The notes: generated by a model not told the origin, from the sequence alone. Numbered from the stretch's first letter, positions 26,059 through 34,097 are shown. The stretch is DNA of 64,000 nucleotides from Psychrobacillus sp032154225 (GCF_032154225.1 NZ_JALDYF010000009.1:1-64000), one strand, 5' to 3'. Numbers and translations: made by a program.

Positions 26059-26466
26059 TTAAACCTTTATTTGTCGCATGATGTCATGAATATCTACAAA
26101 AGATCTTTGCTCAATAATTTTGCTTTCAGAAATACTTAAAAGTATCATAAGTGAAAATCTAGCTTCTTTTCCAGTTGCAGAGACACCGGCAAATGGGATA
26201 CCGGTATGTTTTCCTTCAAAGATAAAATTAGCGGCTACAAGATTACCTTCAGCTACCATTTCTACAATGGGCATTTTAAAGCCTGGGAAAGCATCAAAGT
26301 TTTTCTTTTCTGATTCAATCAATCCTCTCACACCTGGAAATGGGGTATTAATTTGTGGATAAAATACATAGTCTTCATGACAAAAATCTCTAAGAGCATC
26401 ATAGTTCTCTTCTTCTATCGTTTCAAAAAAACGGCGAACTAATTCTTTATTAGCTTCAACTGACAT
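26059..26466 (-). CDS. SnoaL-like (NTF2-fold) protein
   Basis: The 135-residue protein has the NTF2/SnoaL cone fold pattern: NKELVRRFFETIEEENYDALRDFCHEDYVFY, then FPGFKMPIVEMVAEGNLVAANFIFEGKHTG and GKEARFSLMILLSISESKIIEQRSFVD. Such proteins are predicted ester cyclases or small-molecule binders with no fixed reaction. It starts 32 bases after the MBL-fold gene on the same strand, so they are likely co-transcribed. Confidence 0.8.
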   Translation of the reverse strand: MSVEANKELVRRFFETIEEENYDALRDFCHEDYVFYPQINTPFPGVRGLIESEKKNFDAFPGFKMPIVEMVAEGNLVAANFIFEGKHTGIPFAGVSATGKEARFSLMILLSISESKIIEQRSFVDIHDIMRQIKV

Positions 26467-26498
26467 AATTACAACTCTCCAATTTTTTTGTTTTCACC

Positions 26499-27278
26499 TT
26501 AAAATGAATAAGTTTCCCCGTCATCTGGCACTGACACATTAGACGAGATTCTTTTTTCGTTAATAAAGCTCTTTAATTCTTCTCTGGACAGTCCCCAATG
26601 GTTTACAGCTTCCATGTGAACAGCAATGATTTTTGCATCAGGGGCAGCATTGTACACTTCAAATAAATCTTCTTTCCCCATGACAAGAGAACCACCCACA
26701 AGGAATTGATTATTTCCTGCATTGGCCACAATGATTTCCGGTTTTTGTGCATCGATGATTTCTTGAACTGCTTCATACCATACTGTATCACCAGTAAAAT
26801 ATAGTGTTTTCTCATTTGAGTGTTTGAAGACAACGCCACACACTTCACCAGCATGCTTTAAGATTTCGCCTCTACCATGTTCGCCTTTTGTTTTAATCAA
26901 TTGAATAGCTTCATAAACTGTATTCTCTTGTAAAACCTCCACATTTTTGAAACCGGCGTCTCGAATTTCTGTCGCATCGTCATCATTTTGGGCAAATATT
27001 TTTATTGCTTTTGGCAATGCATCTTTAGCAGCATCATCCCAGTGGTCAGGATGCAGATGAGTGACAATGACAGCATCAATATTAGATATTATATTGTCAA
27101 TAGATGTCGGTAAGCTTACCAAAGGATTATTTTGGTATTCTCTTGGCGCAGGGGGTAAACCAACACCAGTTCCAAAAGGCGGCATAGTCCCTTTTTCTGC
27201 TAACATCGGATCAATTAAAAACTTTTTGCCTGCATATTCTACAACCGCTGTTGCATTTCGAATGTGATGTATATTCAT
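26499..27278 (-). CDS. MBL-fold metallo-hydrolase (UlaG-like)
   Basis: The 259-residue protein is a metallo-beta-lactamase-fold hydrolase: KFLIDPMLAEKG at the N terminus, the metal motif THLHPDHWDD near residue 75, YFTGDTVWY near 175 and the late AVHMEAVNHW. The HxHxDH motif is complete, so it should be active; the substrate is unknown. AAAAGGAG precedes the ATG. It diverges from an Lrp-type regulator with a perfect palindrome between the two genes. Confidence 0.85.
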   Translation of the reverse strand: MNIHHIRNATAVVEYAGKKFLIDPMLAEKGTMPPFGTGVGLPPAPREYQNNPLVSLPTSIDNIISNIDAVIVTHLHPDHWDDAAKDALPKAIKIFAQNDDDATEIRDAGFKNVEVLQENTVYEAIQLIKTKGEHGRGEILKHAGEVCGVVFKHSNEKTLYFTGDTVWYEAVQEIIDAQKPEIIVANAGNNQFLVGGSLVMGKEDLFEVYNAAPDAKIIAVHMEAVNHWGLSREELKSFINEKRISSNVSVPDDGETYSF

Positions 27279-27316
27279 ATTTATTAACTCCTTTTTTGAT
27301 ATTTTCTTGGTACAAT

Positions 27317-27329
27317 GTATAGTCTATAC
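27317..27329. promoter_or_regulatory. Candidate Lrp-type operator palindrome
   Basis: GTATAG-T-CTATAC is a perfect palindrome 38 bases upstream of the MBL gene start and 77 bases upstream of the Lrp gene. It is a good candidate binding site for the divergent regulator; binding is inferred. Confidence 0.45.
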
Positions 27330-27406
27330 TATGACCCATTGACGGATACAGAGACTAAATAAAGTCTTTTGCTCGTTTGACTTTATAAATGAAAGGAGTT
27401 AAATAA

Positions 27407-27817
27407 ATGTTAGATAAGACGGACATTCGGATCTTAGATGAACTATCCAAGAATAGTCGGAGCACGATGAAAGAATTAGGTGAGAAAGTCCATTTGACTG
27501 GACCAGCTGTTTCCGCTAGAGTGGCGAAATTAGAAGATCAAGGAGTAATTGAAGGTTATTCAATTAACGTTAATAGAGTAAAATTGGGGTGTTATATACA
27601 TGCTTTTATTATAATCATTACGCAAAGTACTTATCATGAGCCTTATTTGTCGTTTATAAAAACGCAAGAACAACACTTAATCAGTAACTATAAAATAAGT
27701 GGGGAAGGTTGTTACCTTCTCGAATGCAAATTTCCTTCTAATGAAGTAATGAATGATTTTTTGATAGCCTTAAACGAACATGCAAACTATAAATTATCGA
27801 TTGTTATTGATAAATAG
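27407..27817 (+). CDS. Lrp/AsnC family transcriptional regulator
   Basis: The 136-residue protein has the AsnC helix-turn-helix (LDKTDIRILDELSKNSRSTMKELGEKVHLTGPAVSARVAKLEDQGVIEGY) and a RAM-type effector domain (IHAFIIIITQSTYHEPY). GAAAGGAG precedes the ATG. It faces away from the MBL-SnoaL operon, which it probably controls. A composite repeat begins 34 bases after its stop. Confidence 0.88.
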   Translation: MLDKTDIRILDELSKNSRSTMKELGEKVHLTGPAVSARVAKLEDQGVIEGYSINVNRVKLGCYIHAFIIIITQSTYHEPYLSFIKTQEQHLISNYKISGEGCYLLECKFPSNEVMNDFLIALNEHANYKLSIVIDK

Positions 27818-27851
27818 TGGATAAATACAGTGGAGAGCCTGTGAATCAATG

Positions 27852-27934
27852 TACTTAAACTAACGAGGTGCTTTACTTGAAGAAGGAGTACAGCCTTTTT
27901 ACTTATTGAACTAAAGCAGCAGGTTAGTGGAAGG
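27852..27934 (+). repeat. Composite cassette-type repeat (A+B)
   Basis: Part A: CTAACGAGGTGCTTTACTTG with GGAGTACAGCC and a T run. Part B: TTATTGAACTAAAGCAGCAG with GTTAGTGGAAGG. Same order and orientation as the other full copies. Confidence 0.75.
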
Positions 27935-28078
27935 AATGGACTGCTAGTAATTTTAGTCTATCCCCATACGGATAAAATCTTCAGCTACAATATTAAAATT
28001 GGAATATTATATAATGGTTATGGAGAGTTTATTGAGCTTTTTAGAATACTATTTATAAAGACAAAGGAAGTAGTTTAC

Positions 28079-28954
28079 TTGAATTATTTTATGTATATAG
28101 CTTGTATGCTTATATGGGGATTGAATTTTATAGCCGTTAAAATTCAAGGAACAGAAACCTCATTAGAAGCTTCATTATTATACAGATCTATTATTGCATT
28201 TGTTCTTTTCTACATATTATTAAAGATAAAGAAAATCAAGATTATGAAAGCGAATGTTAATTTTCTAACGGTTATTGGCTTCGGTGTGTGTAACTTTGCG
28301 ATAAGTTATCTATTACTTTACTATGGTACAATTTACAGCACTGCTGCTCTCGTGACATTAATCTTTTCTTTAAAAGCTATTATCACACCCATTTTTCTAA
28401 GCATCGCGTTTAGAGTGAAACTTGAACCCCGAATATACTTAGGAGGTTCGCTAGGCTTATTAAGCGTAATCATTATTTTATACCCAGATCTTCATACTAT
28501 TTCTTCAAATTTTATTTTAGGAATTATTTTGGCATTCGTTGGAACGGTTATCACTTCAGTTGGTGATACATTGTCTTATTACAATAATAAAAAGCAAATT
28601 GAGCCGATTACAGCTAACACCATTGGTATGTTTTCAGCAATTATTCTAATAACGCTGATAACTTTTGGAAGTGGAAAAGACATTAATTTTCCAAGCTCTT
28701 TAGATTATTGGATTGGATTACTCTATTTAGCTATTTTAGCTTCATTTGTAGCGTGGTTATTTTATTTATATTTGATTAAAAATGTTGGTGCTGCTGAGAG
28801 TAGTTATATGGTTGCGATTTTCCCAGCAATTGGTGGATTTGCAAGCGTTATGATGGGAGAATCAACTCTTTCTTTTAATCTGATTATAGGAATAATTCTA
28901 GCTATGTTAGGAGCTTATATTGCTTTAGCAAAAAAAGTAAACCGTGAACCTTAG
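28079..28954 (+). CDS. EamA family (DMT) transporter
   Basis: The 291-residue protein has ten hydrophobic helices in two halves (MLIWGLNFIAVKIQG at the start; YYGTIYSTAALVTLIFSLKAIITPIF; late SSYMVAIFPAIGGFASVMMGE). It differs clearly from the EamA protein at 22486. The start is TTG, 8 bases after AAAGGAAG. It stands alone, with a terminator and then a composite repeat downstream. Substrate unknown. Confidence 0.85.
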   Translation: MNYFMYIACMLIWGLNFIAVKIQGTETSLEASLLYRSIIAFVLFYILLKIKKIKIMKANVNFLTVIGFGVCNFAISYLLLYYGTIYSTAALVTLIFSLKAIITPIFLSIAFRVKLEPRIYLGGSLGLLSVIIILYPDLHTISSNFILGIILAFVGTVITSVGDTLSYYNNKKQIEPITANTIGMFSAIILITLITFGSGKDINFPSSLDYWIGLLYLAILASFVAWLFYLYLIKNVGAAESSYMVAIFPAIGGFASVMMGESTLSFNLIIGIILAMLGAYIALAKKVNREP

Positions 28955-29012
28955 AATTTTTCTACTATGTTTTCATCAAACTTTTTTGGAAAACTAAATT
29001 TACCTCAAAATC

Positions 29013-29057
29013 AAACCCAGGCATTTTAAACAACCTCTTTTCAAAATGCCAGGGTTT
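29013..29057 (+). terminator. Terminator after the EamA gene
   Basis: AAACCCAGGCATTTT pairs with AAAATGCCaGGGTTT around a loop of about 15 bases, about 60 bases after the stop. Confidence 0.7.
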
Positions 29058-29066
29058 ATAGGTTTT

Positions 29067-29137
29067 TTCACTAACGGGTGCTTTACTTCAAGAAGGAGTA
29101 GAGCATTTTTTACTAACGGGGAGGTTAGTTTAATAAG
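29067..29137 (+). repeat. Composite cassette-type repeat (A+B)
   Basis: Part A: CTAACGGGTGCTTTACTTC with GGAGTAGAGC and a T run. Part B: ACTAACGGGGAG with GTTAGTTTAATAAG. Confidence 0.8.
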
Positions 29138-29182
29138 GGTGTAGAATAAATCGCTAAAAATACAATTTAAAAGAGGGATATT

Positions 29183-29473
29183 ATGGACCACTACCAAATT
29201 GTAAAAGAAGTAATTAATGAATGGGACCCGAAGTACCTTTTACGTTACACATCTGAGGATGAATATGATCGAGAAATAAGTCTCATTGTTTCGCTATTAC
29301 CAACTGTAACTTCTGTTGAAGAATTAGCTGTAGTGATACAAAAGGTCTTTGATAAAATGTTTTCGGTGAGTGAAGCACATTCGATTAATAATTGTTATCC
29401 AAGTGCATTAAAAATTTGGAACAAAGTTAATAACAAATTTCCAAATGTAAAAAAACGACATAATAAAAAGTAA
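29183..29473 (+). CDS. DUF1871 family protein (YugE-like)
   Basis: The 96-residue soluble protein resembles the DUF1871 family (B. subtilis YugE): YQIVKEVINEWDPKYLL, then YDREISLIVSLLPTVTSVEELA and a terminal half with NCYPSALKIWNKV. Function unknown. AAGAGGGA precedes the ATG. It sits between two composite repeats, the downstream one starting 7 bases after the stop, as a single-gene cassette would. Confidence 0.75.
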   Translation: MDHYQIVKEVINEWDPKYLLRYTSEDEYDREISLIVSLLPTVTSVEELAVVIQKVFDKMFSVSEAHSINNCYPSALKIWNKVNNKFPNVKKRHNKK

Positions 29474-29480
29474 TATTATT

Positions 29481-29553
29481 AATCTAACGGTTACTTTACT
29501 TCAAGAATAACGCTATTTTCTTATTGAACTAACGCGGCAGTTTAGTTTAACAA
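29481..29553 (+). repeat. Composite cassette-type repeat (A+B)
   Basis: Part A is degenerate (CTAACGGTTACTTTACTTC then AATAACGCTATTTTC). Part B (TTATTGAACTAACGCGGCAG with TTTAGTTTAACAAG) is well preserved. Confidence 0.75.
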
Positions 29554-29654
29554 GAAAGTTTTTGTTAAGTGAGCTAAATTTATGAAAAGTATAGTGAATA
29601 GAAGATGAACAAAGTACAATAATTGAAATTAGGGGAAGAAATGAACAACCAAAG

Positions 29655-30250
29655 GTGGAGTATGAGAAATTAGACATCTATGAATCTTCTGGTCAAGAAA
29701 TTTCATCAATTGCTCAGTATTTATTAGCTCCTTTCATATTAGTTAGTTCTAGTGGCATATTGGATATTCCGATAAACGATTACAAGACTTTCAATAAAAT
29801 TGTAAAAGAAATAGCCCCTCACTTCAATAAAGTTGTAAAAATTACAACTGATGAAAACCAAATAGTAATTAGATTGCAGAATCTTAGAGAAAGCTCAAAA
29901 GTACATTTTATGAATCTAAAAGAAAATCGTAAAATTAATGCAGTTGTAAGTGATATATATATTCAGAAGCGACTTCAAGTTGGGGAGAATCATTCACACC
30001 AAAAGAATATAAAGTTAATCTAAATCTTGTAAGAAATACAGCTAATCATGATATTTTATCAATGTGGGATTTTTTTGAACATACTTTTGTGCAGGCAAAT
30101 GGAGGAATGGCTATAATACCAAGTGGGTGGTCATTTGATGAATCCTTTAAAGACAGAATTGCAGTTCAAGCTCTTGCAAGAGTTTGCAAAGAAATGATAG
30201 TTACAGTTAATATTGAGAATAATTTAATTACCTCTATTCTAATAAGCTAA
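29655..30250 (+). pseudogene. Frameshifted hypothetical gene
   Basis: Two overlapping frames form one protein: the first (IYESSGQEISSIAQYLLAPF ... YIQKRLQV) and, after a shift near 29975-29985, the second (WGESFTPKEYKVNLN, then MWDFFEHTFVQANGG to VNIENNLITSILIS). The first frame also stays open upstream to about 29598, so the N terminus may be truncated. I do not recognise the family. The final stop lies 8 bases before a B-type repeat. Confidence 0.55.
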
Positions 30251-30258
30251 AATACTTT

Positions 30259-30292
30259 CTTATTCAACTAACGGGTGGTTTAGTTTAACAAG
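30259..30292 (+). repeat. Cassette-type repeat, single hairpin
   Basis: TTATTCAACTAACGGGTGG followed by TTTAGTTTAACAAG. It is the last copy before the conserved right flank. Confidence 0.75.
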
Positions 30293-30350
30293 CTAAGTCA
30301 ACAATCGTTGGCTCACATTAGGAACATAACGCGTCGTAACTCTGAATCCC

Positions 30351-30373
30351 AACCTTAGATGTATTGAAATAAC
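30351..30373. repeat. Right copy of the shared boundary sequence
   Basis: AACCT followed by GATGTATTGAAATAAC (30358-30373) repeats 18621-18649 in the same orientation. Nearby GGAACATAACGCGTC resembles the leader seen before two of the hairpin repeats. Confidence 0.45.
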
Positions 30374-30421
30374 ATTTCAGCTCTACTAACCGAGTAATCA
30401 GTCATCAAAAAAACATGAATA

Positions 30422-30469
30422 GTGAACAACTTTGTAGAAACACTAATTACGAAGTTGTTCACTTTTTTA
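30422..30469. terminator. Terminator hairpin at the right edge of the accessory region
   Basis: GTGAACAACTT pairs with AAGTTGTTCAC followed by TTTTTTAT. No gene directly precedes it on the plus strand after the repeat. Confidence 0.7.
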
Positions 30470-30512
30470 TTATTAGGAAAAATTTCAAGGTTCCATCAAT
30501 TTATAAAAAAAG

Positions 30513-30553
30513 GAAGTAAAAAAGCAGCCACAATCCGGCTACTTTTTTACTTC
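30513..30553 (-). terminator. Terminator of the 30547-31173 gene
   Basis: GAAGTAAAAAAG-ca-GCC pairs with GGC-ta-CTTTTTTACTTC, overlapping the last codons of the minus-strand gene. Confidence 0.8.
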
Positions 30554-31173
30554 TCCATATTCGCAAAAGAATAGACAAGATTAAATTTTTGTACACCTCG
30601 GGCATGTTCGATACTAGTATTCGCATGTGTGCGAAATGTAAGCATGTCGTCGTTTTGTTTAGCGATGAGTGCTTCTATTGCATGCGGCATCCATTGTTGT
30701 TTTAAATTTGCTTTTAGTGTGCGGGCCTCGTCGAAATTGCCTTTCAAAGCTTCCGCATATGCGATGTAGTATGTACGGAGAGGGTCTTTGCTTATTTGTT
30801 TAGCTAGCTGTTCAATTTTAGAGACATGATGTTCGTGTAAGGCTAAATTCGTTTTGTATACTTCCTGAACGTATGGCTGTTTATATTTCATTAAAATAGC
30901 TTGAACTGCTTGGATAATTTTTTCCTGATTTCCATCTTGAATTGCGAGTGGATAAGCAAATATTGGTTTTCGTTTGTTTTCATTTAAATAACGTTCGATT
31001 CGTTTTAAGTTATTTGATTTGTATATAGTAAACATTTGAGGACCCATCATGATGAGTAAATATAATACAACAATGCTACCGTAAATAATCCAAATTGGAA
31101 TTTCTAGCATTAACAAAACTACTGTAAGAGCGACACCTACTAAAAAAATCAAAAGAAATCGTAAAAATTTCAT
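30547..31173 (-). CDS. Hypothetical membrane-anchored helical protein
   Basis: The 208-residue protein has two N-terminal hydrophobic helices (about 4-22 and 26-45) followed by a soluble, all-helical region with TPR-like A/E-rich pairs (TYYIAYAEALKGNFDEARTLKANL, then HAIEALIAKQND). I do not recognise it. AAGGAGG precedes the ATG. It diverges from the threonine dehydrogenase gene and belongs to the conserved right flank. Confidence 0.65.
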   Translation of the reverse strand: MKFLRFLLIFLVGVALTVVLLMLEIPIWIIYGSIVVLYLLIMMGPQMFTIYKSNNLKRIERYLNENKRKPIFAYPLAIQDGNQEKIIQAVQAILMKYKQPYVQEVYKTNLALHEHHVSKIEQLAKQISKDPLRTYYIAYAEALKGNFDEARTLKANLKQQWMPHAIEALIAKQNDDMLTFRTHANTSIEHARGVQKFNLVYSFANMEK

Positions 31174-31341
31174 ATTTTCCTCCTTTTTGTCTATTGTAGC
31201 ATATCTAATTTGTATTCTTTTATTGTGTTTTAGGAAAGAACATCATATAATAATAACTAATAAAACCTTGTTAAATCAATGATTTTACTAATATAATGTT
31301 CTTTCCAAAAATACACTTGTTTTTCAGAAGGAGAAATTAAC

Positions 31342-32289
31342 ATGAAGAAGATTATTGTCACCGGAGCTCTTGGTCAAATTGGTTCGGAATTAGTTACGAA
31401 ACTTCGCAATACATATGGAACAGAAAATATACTGGCAACTGATATAAGGAAAGCATCTGCTGATGTGACAGAAGCAGGTCCTTTTGAAATTTTGGATGTA
31501 ACAGATGGAGAGAAGATGCATCAGCTTGCAAAGGATTTTGGAGCAGACACGATGATGCATATGGCTGCACTTTTATCTGCAACTGCGGAAGAGAAACCAT
31601 TGTTTGCTTGGAATTTGAATATGGGTGGCTTGATCAATGCACTGGAGGCTTCGAGAGAGCTGAATATGCAGTTTTTCACACCGAGTTCGATTGGAGCTTT
31701 TGGACCTTCTACTCCTAAGATGAATACGCCTCAAGATACATTGCAACGTCCAACGACAATGTATGGTGTAAATAAGGTGTCGGGTGAGCTGCTTTGTGAT
31801 TATTATTTTCAGAAGTTTGGATTAGACACTCGTGGCGTGCGTTTCCCAGGTTTGATTTCGAATGAAACATTACCAGGTGGGGGAACGACGGATTATGCAG
31901 TGGATATTTATTATAAAGCGTTAGCAGAAGGGAAATACACATCGTATATTGCGGAAGGAACGTATATGGATATGATGTATATGCCGGATGCGCTTCAAGC
32001 GATTGTGGATTTAATGGAGGCAGATTCTTCTCAATTAATTCATCGAAATGCATTTAATGTAACGGCAATGAGCTTTGCGCCAGAGCAGATTGCTGCATCA
32101 ATAAAGAAAGTGATTTCTACATTTACACTCGATTATGATGTTGATCCTGTTCGACAAGCAATTGCAAATAGCTGGCCAGATTCGATCGATGCTACTGCTG
32201 CAAAAGAGGAATGGGGCTTCCAAGCGAAGTATGACCTGGATTCTATGACGATTGATATGTTAGAAACGTTGAAAAGAAAAGGTATATAA
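31342..32289 (+). CDS. tdh: L-threonine 3-dehydrogenase, short-chain (SDR/epimerase) type
   Basis: The 315-residue extended SDR has the NAD motif GALGQIG (8-14), a Ser-Tyr-Lys triad (SSIG near 115, YGVNK with Tyr141 and Lys145) and FPGLISNETLPGGGTTDYAV, as in the SDR-type threonine dehydrogenases of Staphylococcus, Cupriavidus and Flavobacterium. It oxidises threonine to 2-amino-3-ketobutyrate, the substrate of kbl. In related bacteria the two genes are often adjacent; here about 12.8 kb lies between them. AGAAGGAGA precedes the ATG. Another sugar-epimerase-like role is less likely given kbl. Confidence 0.82.
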   Translation: MKKIIVTGALGQIGSELVTKLRNTYGTENILATDIRKASADVTEAGPFEILDVTDGEKMHQLAKDFGADTMMHMAALLSATAEEKPLFAWNLNMGGLINALEASRELNMQFFTPSSIGAFGPSTPKMNTPQDTLQRPTTMYGVNKVSGELLCDYYFQKFGLDTRGVRFPGLISNETLPGGGTTDYAVDIYYKALAEGKYTSYIAEGTYMDMMYMPDALQAIVDLMEADSSQLIHRNAFNVTAMSFAPEQIAASIKKVISTFTLDYDVDPVRQAIANSWPDSIDATAAKEEWGFQAKYDLDSMTIDMLETLKRKGI

Positions 32290-32296
32290 AATAAAT

Positions 32297-32328
32297 GTCG
32301 ACTTGCCAATTGGTGAGTCGACTTTTTG
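32297..32328 (+). terminator. Terminator after tdh
   Basis: GTCGACT-tg-CCAATTGG-tg-AGTCGAC followed by five T residues. Confidence 0.8.
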
Positions 32329-32349
32329 TTGGTAAGAATTACAAAATTA

Positions 32350-32393
32350 GTGGTAGCGCTTTCAATTTGTTTTAGGTACAATAATATTATAAT
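32350..32393 (+). promoter_or_regulatory. Candidate CcpA cre site and promoter of the acyl-CoA ligase
   Basis: GTGGTAGCGCTTTCAA (32350-32365) fits the CcpA cre consensus well, including the central CG and the flanking TG and CA. It is followed by a TTGTTT -35 and TATAAT -10 (32388-32393; the 15-base spacing is short). A cre just before the -35 would give glucose repression of fatty-acid use. Confidence 0.55.
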
Positions 32394-32431
32394 AATAGTC
32401 TTTAAATTCTGATTATTACAAAAGGGGATGA

Positions 32432-34054
32432 ATGGTTATGATGCAAACACCGCTTTTATTGACAGATTTTTTAAAGAGAGCAGAAAGGTATTTTCCGAAA
32501 AAGCTGATTATTTCAAGAACAGGCGAAAATTCGATTCATCGTATTCCATATAGGGAGTATGCGAAGCGAACTCGAAAGCTGGCAGATGCGCTAACGAAGC
32601 TTGGGATGACACGGGGCATGAAAGTGGGATCTTTTGCGTGGAATCATCACCGACATTTAGAAGCATATTTCGCAGTACCATGTGCAGGGTCTGTATTGCA
32701 TATGATTAATATTAGATTATCGCCGGAGCATATTGTGTATATTATCAATCATGCCGAAGATGAAATTATACTAGTAGATGCAGATTTATTCCCATTATTT
32801 GAGAAGATTGCACCGATGCTAAAGACAGTAAAGCATTACGTTATTATGAAGGATGGTATGGATTTACCGGAGACGACGCTGGAAAATGTCCATTCTTATG
32901 AGCAGTTGTTGGAAGATGCTTCGGATGAATTTGTATTTCCAGAGGATCTAGATGAAAATACGCCAGCAGGAATGTGCTACACTTCTGCTACAACGGGGAA
33001 TCCAAAAGGTGTAGTCTATACACATCGCGGGCTTGTATTGCATAGTTATGCGCTTGGTCTTGCGGATTCGATGGGGCTTCGCGAAAATGATGTTGCGATG
33101 CCAGTTGTGCCGATGTTCCATGTAAATGCATGGGGGATGCCTTTTGCAGCGGTGAATTTTGGAACGACGCAAGTGTTGTCTGGACCAGGGTTTAATCCTG
33201 CAACATTACTAGATTTAATCGAACAGGAAAAAGTGACGCTCACGGCAGGTGTACCAACGATTTGGATGGCTGTATTGAATGAGCAGGAGCAGCGACCGAG
33301 AGATTTGTCTTCTTTACGTGCGATTGTTTGTGGAGGGTCGGCTTCTCCAAAAGGATTAATCCGTGCGTTTGAGGAAAAATATAAAGTACCGTTTATCGTT
33401 GGCTACGGGATGACGGAAACGACTCCAATTGTCAGCTTATCAACATTTACTTCGTCGATGAAAAATATGACGATGGATGAACGAATTGATATGCGTGCAC
33501 TACAAGGGTTAACGGTGTCAGGTTTAGAAACTCGTGTTGTCAATGAAAACGGTGAAGTACCATGGGACGGCAAAACGATGGGTGAGTTAACGGTTCGTGG
33601 CCCATGGATTGCAGACGAGTATTACAAAGATGAACGGACGCAGGAAGCTTTTAAAGATGGTTGGTTATACACAGGGGATATTGCTGTGATGACAAAGGAT
33701 GGCTATATTAAAATTACAGATAGAACAAAAGATTTGATCAAGAGTGGCGGCGAGTGGATATCGTCTGTAGATTTAGAAAATGCGCTAATGACACATGAAG
33801 CAGTCGCAGAAGCTGCTGTTATTGCCGTTCCGCATGAAAAATGGCTAGAGCGTCCACTTGCATGTGTTGTATTAAAAGCAGGTTATGAGGATCGTGTGAC
33901 AAAAGAAGACTTACTCACTTATTTAGAAGGAGAATTTGCTAAATGGTGGGTTCCAGATGATGTTGTATTCTTGAAAGAAATTCCGAAAACTTCAGTAGGA
34001 AAGTTTTTGAAAGCAGCTCTGCGTAGTGAGTTGAGTTCATCTTATAAAAAATAA
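32432..34054 (+). CDS. Long-chain fatty-acid-CoA ligase (AMP-binding)
   Basis: The 540-residue ANL-superfamily enzyme has the P-loop-like motif YTSATTGNPKGVVYTH, the GYGMTETTP adenylation motif, YTGDIAVMTKDGYIKITDRTKDLIKSGGEWIS, and the terminal lysine in PKTSVGKFLKAAL. It activates fatty acids with ATP and CoA. An ATG at 32438 is an alternative start with better ribosome-site spacing. A decayed copy of its 3' end lies at 34861-35012. Chain-length preference is not readable. Confidence 0.9.
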   Translation: MVMMQTPLLLTDFLKRAERYFPKKLIISRTGENSIHRIPYREYAKRTRKLADALTKLGMTRGMKVGSFAWNHHRHLEAYFAVPCAGSVLHMINIRLSPEHIVYIINHAEDEIILVDADLFPLFEKIAPMLKTVKHYVIMKDGMDLPETTLENVHSYEQLLEDASDEFVFPEDLDENTPAGMCYTSATTGNPKGVVYTHRGLVLHSYALGLADSMGLRENDVAMPVVPMFHVNAWGMPFAAVNFGTTQVLSGPGFNPATLLDLIEQEKVTLTAGVPTIWMAVLNEQEQRPRDLSSLRAIVCGGSASPKGLIRAFEEKYKVPFIVGYGMTETTPIVSLSTFTSSMKNMTMDERIDMRALQGLTVSGLETRVVNENGEVPWDGKTMGELTVRGPWIADEYYKDERTQEAFKDGWLYTGDIAVMTKDGYIKITDRTKDLIKSGGEWISSVDLENALMTHEAVAEAAVIAVPHEKWLERPLACVVLKAGYEDRVTKEDLLTYLEGEFAKWWVPDDVVFLKEIPKTSVGKFLKAALRSELSSSYKK

Positions 34055-34062
34055 AGATTGAT

Positions 34063-34097
34063 AAAATCATCTCTTATTTCCTAGGGATGATTTTTTA
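34063..34097 (+). terminator. Terminator after the acyl-CoA ligase
   Basis: AAATCATC pairs with GATGATTTTTT through an interior loop. An almost identical copy stands at about 34970-35002 in the duplication scar. Confidence 0.7.

Noticed and set aside
19344..30292. CRISPR array
   Set aside because: The repeats are irregularly spaced by 0.2-4 kb with whole genes between them, and vary in sequence; there is no short regular spacer pattern and no cas gene.
19344..30292. Classical chromosomal integron
   Set aside because: No integron integrase is present, the only recombinase is a remnant without integron-specific features, and the repeat ends do not fit the attC core pattern well enough.
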